Shown here in pieces: positions 1-4,856 of a DNA stretch of 6,947 bases. Under the pieces are notes generated by a model. It was not told the origin of the DNA. It made no database searches and saw only the letters and a program-made list of their open reading frames with translations. The DNA is from an uncultured Sutterella sp. (GTDB lineage Bacteria > Pseudomonadota > Gammaproteobacteria > Burkholderiales > Burkholderiaceae_F): positions 1-6,947 of the forward strand of contig CAJMKD010000068.1 of assembly GCA_905213905.1 (NCBI GenBank), written 5' to 3'. Position 1 is the first letter of the stretch, and each line of letters begins with the position of its first letter. The translations under genes and the position numbers were made by a program.

Positions 1-180
1 CAGTGTTCCCTTGAATTGCCAGGCGGCAATGCCGACGAAACCTACGACGATGCAGGCGGCAAAGAGTAAAAACGCCGATTGCTTGCTGCCGGTGCTGCGC
101 TTTCCGGCGACGGAGGGAATACCGGCGGCGAGGTCCGACGTCTCGGGTGCAGCTGCCTCTTTCTTTTTCTTGTCGAACAT
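1..180 (-). CDS. virB10: VirB10-like T4SS core protein, N-terminal fragment (3' end off window)
   Basis: This is the first 60 codons of a protein that runs off the low-coordinate edge. VirB10 spans the inner membrane and periplasm and contributes to the outer-membrane pore, linking ATPase energy to channel opening. What is visible fits its N terminus: a short cytoplasmic segment starting MFDKKKKEAAAPETS, then a single hydrophobic segment at about residues 35-55 (SAFLLFAACIVVGFVGIAAW), and the start of the periplasmic part. The diagnostic beta-barrel domain is outside the window, so the call rests largely on its position directly after virB9. There are two tandem in-frame ATGs. The first (181-183) overlaps the virB9 stop as ATGA but sits only 3 nt from the GGGAGG site. 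The second (178-180) sits 6 nt away and is the better start. Translation is probably coupled to virB9. Confidence 0.82.
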   Translation of the reverse strand, partial: MFDKKKKEAAAPETSDLAAGIPSVAGKRSTGSKQSAFLLFAACIVVGFVGIAAWQFKGTL

Positions 181-1016
181 CATTGACCTCCCACCGAAAC
201 ACGACGCAGGCCGGGAACCGAGACGCCGGCTTCCGTGTCGGCTCCTCCTCCTGTGTAGCTTTCGTTGTAAAGGCCAACGACGGCTTGCCCAGCTCGCAGA
301 CGAAGCGCCTTATAGATGCCGTGCACCACGAGCCAATCGCCTTCAACATGCGCGTTGAGCAACGTTTCCGTCTCGTCCACGACGCGATAGACCGAGGGGA
401 AATCGCTGCTTTTACCGAAACGAAGATAGGTGAAGCGCCCGTCATCGAAGGCTTCCATGGGAGCAATGCTGCGCGAAGACTTTGCTTCACCAAAATTCAT
501 GGTGTAGTCGCGGTTGGAGGCCGGAGCTTCGGCGGCTGCGGTGGGTTTCGTGGCGGTGGTCTTCAGTCGAGCCTCCACGCGTTCTTTTTCGGCGGCGGCA
601 GCTCGTTTGGCCGCTTCTTCATCCGGGTAGGTGAAGGCCAGCTCATAGGTGGCCGTCTTGCGGTTCCACCCCAGGCGCAGGTCGAAGTGGTAGGTGTGTT
701 TGTTCGTGACCACGACGAGATTGGTGCTGCCTTCTTTGGCGCGAGGCTTCAAAAAGAAGTGATTGCCGCGGGCTGCGAACTCCCAAGCCGTTGAAAAGCC
801 TGAGGTGTGAACGTCTACCTTCTCGTCTTCTGCGAAGACGATGGAGGTCACAAGACCGTTCACGGCATAGATCGGATAGACCTGATTCTCTTCGTAAGCC
901 GTCGTGTAGAGCCGCCGATCAAGTTTGCTGACGGTAGGCGTATCGAGTGCACTGACAGAGCTCGAAAAGAGAGACAAAGCGAGCGTAGAAAGACTCAAGC
1001 AAAGCGGAAAGCGCAT
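180..1016 (-). CDS. virB9: VirB9-like T4SS outer-membrane core protein
   Basis: This is a 278-residue periplasmic protein that, with VirB7 and VirB10, builds the ring-shaped outer-membrane core complex. Residues 1-23 form a Sec signal peptide, with likely cleavage after VSA. The N-terminal domain carries family-typical blocks: DRRLYTTAYEENQVYPIYAV (33-52), followed by a G-x-x-T-x-I-x-F segment at 54-61 and a TNLVVVTNKHTYHFDLR stretch (98-114). A charged, Ala-rich linker (about 131-168) leads to the C-terminal beta domain. That domain starts near YTMNFG (171) and includes FTYLRFGKSSDFPSVY (195-210) and HGIYKALRLRAGQAVVGLYN (232-251). Length is normal for the family. The only cysteine (Cys6) lies in the signal peptide, so no disulfide to VirB7 can form as in Agrobacterium. 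The start is supported by a GAGG site 5 nt upstream that overlaps the virB8 stop; the gap to virB8 is 7 nt. The TGA stop overlaps the first possible virB10 ATG. Confidence 0.95.
   Translation of the reverse strand: MRFPLCLSLSTLALSLFSSSVSALDTPTVSKLDRRLYTTAYEENQVYPIYAVNGLVTSIVFAEDEKVDVHTSGFSTAWEFAARGNHFFLKPRAKEGSTNLVVVTNKHTYHFDLRLGWNRKTATYELAFTYPDEEAAKRAAAAEKERVEARLKTTATKPTAAAEAPASNRDYTMNFGEAKSSRSIAPMEAFDDGRFTYLRFGKSSDFPSVYRVVDETETLLNAHVEGDWLVVHGIYKALRLRAGQAVVGLYNESYTGGGADTEAGVSVPGLRRVSVGGQ
187..192 (-). promoter_or_regulatory. Ribosome binding site of virB10
   Basis: GGGAGG on the minus strand lies within the last codons of virB9. It is 3 nt from the first ATG and 6 nt from the second, which favours the second ATG as the virB10 start. 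This is inferred from spacing alone. Confidence 0.6.
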
Positions 1017-1023
1017 GTCAACC

Positions 1024-1734
1024 TCACTTCAGTTCCTGATCGACGCGGTAGGTCGTGACCTTGAAGCCGAACGGGTTGATGAGGCGCTTGGCCTCCTCCA
1101 CCTTGAAAGTCGGCACGTATTCGTATCCAATGCGCGCGGTCCAGACGTCCGCCCCTTCGGGCTGCCCGGTTTGCGTATCCACGAGCTTTTTGCGAAAGCG
1201 CACGGTTGCAATTCCGTTGCCGTTCGGGACGACGCTCAAGAGTTCAACAAGGATGCGCTTGGTGTCGCCGATCGTTTGCTCCATGGAATTTTTGTCGGTC
1301 CCGAATTGCCGCGAGTACGGTTCAAAGACGTTGGGCATCGAGAGCTCGCGCGTCTTGATGTAGTCGTTTTCCAGCGTGCGGTAGTCGTAGGCTTCGCGCG
1401 CTTGGACGTACTCGGAAAGCCAGTACTTGTCCATGACTTCCGAGACCGGAATTTCTTCGGCGTTGGCAACCGAGAGGATGGTCGACATTCCGGTTGACTT
1501 GTCGACTTCGATGACGTAGGGGAGCGTCTCTTTGAGCGGCATCATGATGACGATGGCCGCCACCAGGGCAATGTTGGTTGCGCCCAGAATTTTCGCCGTG
1601 AGCCAGGCCCGGGCTTCCGACTTTTCAGCCAAGGAAAGGCGCGACGACTCCCAACCGATCGCATCGGCGTACTTGGCGTCTTTCTTGGGTGCCTCAGTGG
1701 CCGGTGTCTGATTTTTCTTCTTTCGTCCGAACAT
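1024..1734 (-). CDS. virB8: VirB8-like T4SS inner-membrane assembly protein
   Basis: This is a 236-residue bitopic inner-membrane protein; VirB8 nucleates T4SS assembly through its periplasmic NTF2-like domain. A Lys-rich cytoplasmic N terminus (MFGRKKKNQ) and a soluble stretch to about residue 45 precede one membrane segment at about 46-66. The periplasmic domain then begins with the family-typical LPYVIEVDKSTG (71-82). It continues with AYDYRTLENDYIKTRELSMP (115-134) and ends with EEAKRLINPFGFKVTTYRVD (213-232), matching the conserved NP-x-GF-x-V-T-x-YRVD C terminus of VirB8/TraE/TrwG proteins. Length is typical. A strong AAGGAG site, made by the last two sense codons of virB7, lies 6 nt before the ATG. 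The virB7-virB8 gap is 3 nt, indicating tight coupling. No lesion or missing block is seen. Confidence 0.96.
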   Translation of the reverse strand: MFGRKKKNQTPATEAPKKDAKYADAIGWESSRLSLAEKSEARAWLTAKILGATNIALVAAIVIMMPLKETLPYVIEVDKSTGMSTILSVANAEEIPVSEVMDKYWLSEYVQAREAYDYRTLENDYIKTRELSMPNVFEPYSRQFGTDKNSMEQTIGDTKRILVELLSVVPNGNGIATVRFRKKLVDTQTGQPEGADVWTARIGYEYVPTFKVEEAKRLINPFGFKVTTYRVDQELK

Positions 1735-1737
1735 GCG

Positions 1738-2070
1738 TTACTCCTTGGCGTTCTGATCATCCTCGACCGGGGAAAGGCCTTCTTCTTCCACAGGGGCTGC
1801 CTGAAGCACCACCGGTGAACTTTCCGAGACGGCATTGGGCAAAACCGAATCGCTGAGCGGCACAACCACGGGAGAAACTGCGGGCTTTTCAAAGGGATCT
1901 AAGGAGGGCGGCTCATCCGAGAGACGGGAACGAGTCGCGGTTTGTGATGCGTGAGTGCTGTTGACCGGAATGCGTTCTCCTGAGGGGAGCGGCGGCTTGG
2001 GAGCTCCGCAGCCGGTGAGAAAGAGCGAAGTCAGCGTCAGGGCGCAACAGATTGTCTGAAGGGATTTCAT
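1738..2070 (-). CDS. virB7: VirB7-like T4SS lipoprotein with extended C-terminal tail
   Basis: This is a 110-residue predicted outer-membrane lipoprotein. It has an n-region MKS, a hydrophobic core, and a good lipobox LTGC at residues 18-21, so Cys21 should be lipidated. The mature start, CGAPKPPLPSGERIPVN, resembles the short Pro-rich segment with a PVN-type motif by which VirB7/TraN lipoproteins bind VirB9. Position between virB6 and virB8 agrees. About 73 residues follow (38-110), rich in Pro, Ser, Val and Glu and ending very acidic. Classical VirB7 proteins total only about 50-60 residues, so this tail is unusual. The mature form has no cysteine besides Cys21. A TTG two codons upstream (2074-2076) would overlap the virB6 stop as TTGA. 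The ATG at 2068-2070 is preferred because a weak AAGAG site sits 6 nt before it, while that site abuts the TTG. The gap to virB6 is 2 nt. Confidence 0.85.
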   Translation of the reverse strand: MKSLQTICCALTLTSLFLTGCGAPKPPLPSGERIPVNSTHASQTATRSRLSDEPPSLDPFEKPAVSPVVVPLSDSVLPNAVSESSPVVLQAAPVEEEGLSPVEDDQNAKE

Positions 2071-2072
2071 AG

Positions 2073-3743
2073 TCAACTCTTGGAAAGTCGGTCTCGAAGA
2101 ATGTCGGCATTGGTTCGGGCGACGTCTTCATTGGGGGCATCTCGGAATTCATCCGGAGGCTCTTGAGACGATGCGGTTTCAGAAGTCGGCGAGGTTGTCG
2201 CTGCAGGCGTGCCGGCTGCCACTCGCTCGGCCATGGAGGTGGAAGCGGAGTGTCCGGTCGGCATTGCTGCCGCCTCCTGCGACTGCGTCGTGAAGCCCGC
2301 TGCGGACGTGGCGGCTTGCGGGGCCGTGGTCGTTGCCGAGACTGCCGCGTATTGTTCAGCGCGGAAAGCTGCGTCCTGAGCAGCGAATTGCGCAACCCGT
2401 TCGCTTTGTCGTGCTGCAGCGGCTGCGGTCATGCGAGCGAGGGTTTCTTCCGGCGTTTCCTGACGGGTGAAGGCCGATGCGGACGGGCTCGAAGATGCAG
2501 CCAAGCCCGCCGAAGCCGCTACGCTGGCAGACACCGCGGCTGTTCTCGCTTGCGCGGCCTGTTGGTTCGTGACGGTGGTGCGAGGAGCGGCTGTCGTCGT
2601 TGTGTTTTGAGAATTCGAGGCCATGGATTGCACGGCCGTTTCGTTTTGCATGACGCTCAGAAGCGTTCGGCCCAATCGGTACGAGCCGCCCAGAGCAGCT
2701 CCGAAAGCTGCTGCTCCGACCGTGCCGTGTTCGCCGAAGCCGTCACGGCTCATCAAGTGACTTCTCGAGTAGTTCTGAAGATCCGTGCTGCCCGAACCTT
2801 TTCCCATGCCGTTGACAAAGCCGCCGGTGATGTCACGAGCACCGCGCCAGGTGTCATTCATCATTTGCCCCAATCCGGCAGCCTGTAGGGCGACACCGCC
2901 CACGATGGCGGCAGCGATGCTCGGAATAAGCTTGACGAGCGACGTCAATGCGAGTCCGAGTACAGAGAACTTCAGCACCGGCAGCCAAACGCTGATGAGT
3001 GGTCGGCCGCTTTCATAAGCGCGCAACGAATTCAAAAGGTCCGTGGCAAACGAGTGAAAGATGTTTGTCACGAGCAAGATGACGGCCGCGACCAGTACCG
3101 AGCAGAACACGTAGGTCACAACCGCTTTGATCCAACCGTCAAACCAACTGCGAACGGCCGGAAACATCAGGCAGCAGATGAAGAGCGGCCCGAAGGCTAA
3201 AGCCAGGGTGAGCGAAATCTCATTGATGATGAGGACACCCGTGGCCGCAAAGGTGAGCGCCACCGAAATGGCGGCCATCAAAAGCCCAAGGAAGAAAAGC
3301 GATAACCACGTGCCGAAAGCAGATACGACCGAAACTTTCCCCGCGGTGGAAAGCGCAACGTTCGTGACGAGCATGAGCTGCTTCCACATGTCGTCAATGG
3401 CCGTCCAGGCCCCTTGCGTGTCGACATTTCCCGCACCCGGTAGACGAAGAATGCCCACGAGCATGTTTTCCAGGCCGCGGATCGCCGGAATCACGTCGTT
3501 GACGTAGTTGAGCGCGTTGAGGCCGAAGTACGTGACGAGCAGAATTTTGCCCGCCGTCAGGACGAAGTCGGAAAGCGGAGAATCGATCCGTCCGTAGGTA
3601 ATCAGGTAGCCCTTGATCAGGAAGTAGATCGTGAGGCAGGTCAGCAGCGGGATTCGGATTTCGTCAATGAGAGCGGACGACGCCTGCGAAGCAAAGCTGC
3701 TGATGGCGTTTAGGACCTCTTCACCAAAGGATGCGAAGTACAT
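2073..3743 (-). CDS. virB6: VirB6/TrbL-like polytopic T4SS membrane protein with long Ala/Ser/Thr-rich C-terminal tail
   Basis: This 556-residue protein is the inner-membrane channel component that contacts substrate in the VirB6/TrbL family. Hydrophobic segments are visible at about residues 31-50, 59-79, 142-172, 173-197, 204-229, 250-272 and 273-291; the exact count is uncertain. The family signature is the block LAFGPLFICCLMFPAVRSWF (182-201), followed by DGWIKAVVTYVF. Membrane sequence ends near residue 291. The rest is a Gly-rich connector (about 300-370), a low-complexity tail with 44 Ala in residues 381-520, and a charged terminal segment DEFRDAPNEDVARTNADILR (531-550). Short VirB6 proteins are about 300-350 residues; TrbL-like members can carry long tails. 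The start follows the virB5 stop by 9 nt and is preceded by an AAAGGGGG site overlapping that stop. A plus-strand frame opposite the tail (2163-2888) encodes an Arg/Cys/Gly-rich product and is judged an antisense shadow. Confidence 0.93.
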   Translation of the reverse strand: MYFASFGEEVLNAISSFASQASSALIDEIRIPLLTCLTIYFLIKGYLITYGRIDSPLSDFVLTAGKILLVTYFGLNALNYVNDVIPAIRGLENMLVGILRLPGAGNVDTQGAWTAIDDMWKQLMLVTNVALSTAGKVSVVSAFGTWLSLFFLGLLMAAISVALTFAATGVLIINEISLTLALAFGPLFICCLMFPAVRSWFDGWIKAVVTYVFCSVLVAAVILLVTNIFHSFATDLLNSLRAYESGRPLISVWLPVLKFSVLGLALTSLVKLIPSIAAAIVGGVALQAAGLGQMMNDTWRGARDITGGFVNGMGKGSGSTDLQNYSRSHLMSRDGFGEHGTVGAAAFGAALGGSYRLGRTLLSVMQNETAVQSMASNSQNTTTTAAPRTTVTNQQAAQARTAAVSASVAASAGLAASSSPSASAFTRQETPEETLARMTAAAAARQSERVAQFAAQDAAFRAEQYAAVSATTTAPQAATSAAGFTTQSQEAAAMPTGHSASTSMAERVAAGTPAATTSPTSETASSQEPPDEFRDAPNEDVARTNADILRDRLSKS

Positions 3744-3752
3744 GAGCCCCCT

Positions 3753-4472
3753 TTAGCGGCAGAGCGCTTCGATTTCGTCTTCACTGACCTCACTGAAGGA
3801 CGACCGGTGAAGTCGTTCGGTTTCGCGGCGTGCTGCTTCGCGCTGCATCGACTGCATTTGCGCGAGCTGAACGGATGCTTGTGCGCGGGCTGCGGAAAGC
3901 GACGCCATCTTCGCTTGAATCTGCGCCTGCAGTTCGCTTGCGCCTTTCATGTCGGACGTACGGTTGATTTCGCCCATGAGCCCCTGCACTTCCGTGAGAA
4001 TCTGCGAAGTCACGTTGTCGATTTCTTGAAGACTCGCCATGTACTCGGCCGCTACGGCCTGTTCGTTGCGGCAGCCTTCGAGTGCGGCGCCGTCCCACTC
4101 TGCGCACCGGGCTTCGAGATTCATGCTTTCGTAGACCGAGCGGCCTCGCGAGGAGAGAGCACTGAAGCCGTCCGAAAAAGTACGGTTGAAGTTTTCCTGC
4201 AGCGACTCGGGCATCAGGCGAATCCAGTTTTGCGAATGGTGCAGCATGCCGAAACCGCGGCTGCCGGTCATGGAGTCGTACGTTGAGACGGCCTGGTCGT
4301 AGATTTGGACCGCCTGGTTGTACTGCTGCGTGAGCATTTGGTAGTCCTTGAGCATCTGCGTCCACTGCGTGATGAAGTTCGTCGCGGCCGCTCCGTCAAA
4401 GACGGGAATGCCGGTAGCCATGGCGTTGCTGATCACGAAGAGGGTAGCCAGAGCGCAAAGGCGTTTTTTCAT
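3753..4472 (-). CDS. virB5: VirB5-like T4SS minor pilin / pilus-tip protein
   Basis: This is a 239-residue exported protein. VirB5/TraC/TrwJ proteins sit at the pilus tip and act in assembly and adhesion. Residues 1-19 form a Sec signal peptide (MKKRLCALATLF..., cleavage after AMA). The mature start TGIPVFDGAAATNFITQWTQ (20-39), then the helical Gln-rich stretch with LKDYQMLTQQYNQAV and the MTGSRGFG block (68-75), are typical of the family. A long C-terminal helix of heptad-like Ala/Gln/Met/Arg sequence covers about 178-222. Cys123 and Cys134 flank a short loop and could form a disulfide; Cys238 is next to the C terminus. The start has the best ribosome binding site in the window (AAGGAGGT at 4476-4483). 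The gene follows the unknown small gene by 18 nt and precedes virB6 by 9 nt. No entry-exclusion gene lies between virB5 and virB6, unlike in R388 and pKM101. Confidence 0.92.
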   Translation of the reverse strand: MKKRLCALATLFVISNAMATGIPVFDGAAATNFITQWTQMLKDYQMLTQQYNQAVQIYDQAVSTYDSMTGSRGFGMLHHSQNWIRLMPESLQENFNRTFSDGFSALSSRGRSVYESMNLEARCAEWDGAALEGCRNEQAVAAEYMASLQEIDNVTSQILTEVQGLMGEINRTSDMKGASELQAQIQAKMASLSAARAQASVQLAQMQSMQREAARRETERLHRSSFSEVSEDEIEALCR

Positions 4473-4475
4473 ACA

Positions 4476-4483
4476 ACCTCCTT
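4476..4483 (-). promoter_or_regulatory. Strong Shine-Dalgarno site of virB5 within a small inverted repeat
   Basis: AAGGAGGT is a perfect anti-SD match, with its GGAGG core 4 nt from the virB5 ATG. It lies inside AACCCCCTCAAGGAGGTT (4475-4492), where CCTC can pair with GAGG across an AAG loop, flanked by AACC/GGTT arms that pair only imperfectly. The site itself is clear; any role of the hairpin in controlling virB5 translation is speculation. Confidence 0.65.
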
Positions 4484-4490
4484 GAGGGGG

Positions 4491-4856
4491 TTATTGGCCG
4501 CGCAGCTCATTCCAGCGGCTTTCCTTGTGAAAGCGGTAGCGATAGGCCTTGTTCCAGCCGGTGTTTGATTTGCCGAACTTGGCTTTGCAACGACCTTGGA
4601 AGGCGGCCCACTTCTCCCAGATGGCCTGCGCGTCTTTCTCGAAGTAGTCCTCCATCAGCCAGTCTTCCGTGAGCGCGGAAAAGTCGGCCGAGGCGTTCAT
4701 GGAGCAACCGAGTTCGTCCACGGCGAGACCGTCGACGAACGCTTCCACCTGCGCACGGTCGTACTTGTGCGGCAACGTGGCGGCGGTGGTGATCGACCCA
4801 GCTGCCAAGAGAAGGCAGCCGGCGGTCAACGTGAAGGTGCGAAAGGCGTGCGTCAT
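4491..4856 (-). CDS. Unrecognised small exported protein with two cysteines, between virB4 and virB5
   Basis: I do not recognise this 121-residue protein. Residues 1-26 look like a Sec signal peptide: MTHAFR, then the hydrophobic TLTAGCLLLAAG, then a likely cleavage near TTAA. Cys14 lies inside the hydrophobic core without a Leu at -3, so a lipoprotein is less likely. The mature part (about 95 residues) is aromatic-rich and mostly polar. It has Trp66, Trp80, Trp83, Trp101 and Trp115, an acidic helical stretch DWLMEDYFEKDAQAIWEKW (65-83), and a basic C terminus (NKAYRYRFHKESRW, 102-115). Its two cysteines, Cys51 and Cys90, could form one disulfide in the periplasm. The ATG overlaps the virB4 stop as ATGA, with only a weak GGA upstream, so translation is likely coupled to virB4. 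A longer in-frame reading from 4994 exists, but its extra residues lie over virB4 and precede the signal peptide, so it is rejected. A T4SS accessory, pilus or entry-exclusion role is possible but unproven. Confidence 0.85.
   Translation of the reverse strand: MTHAFRTFTLTAGCLLLAAGSITTAATLPHKYDRAQVEAFVDGLAVDELGCSMNASADFSALTEDWLMEDYFEKDAQAIWEKWAAFQGRCKAKFGKSNTGWNKAYRYRFHKESRWNELRGQ

Noticed and set aside
147..794. Plus-strand open frame of 215 codons
   Set aside because: It is antisense to virB9, with low-complexity Gly/Phe-rich sequence and no supporting motif.
2163..2888. Plus-strand open frame of 241 codons, rich in Arg, Cys and Gly
   Set aside because: It is antisense to the Ala/Ser/Thr-rich tail of virB6. 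GC-rich Ala and Ser codons read backwards give this composition, and no family features are seen.
3790..4365. Minus-strand open frame of 191 codons overlapping virB5
   Set aside because: It is an alternate frame of virB5, with an Arg/Ala-rich product and no signal or domain. The virB5 frame has a signal peptide, family motifs and a strong ribosome site.
4814..4817. Lipoprotein reading of Cys14 in the small gene (TAGC)
   Set aside because: The residue at -3 is Thr rather than Leu. The cysteine comes after only a short hydrophobic run that continues beyond it, so signal peptidase I cleavage near residue 26 fits better.
4491..4856. Assignment of the small gene as an EexN-type entry-exclusion lipoprotein
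   Set aside because: There is no proper lipobox, and the cysteine pattern and motifs do not resemble the EexN family as I know it. Only size and operon context agree.
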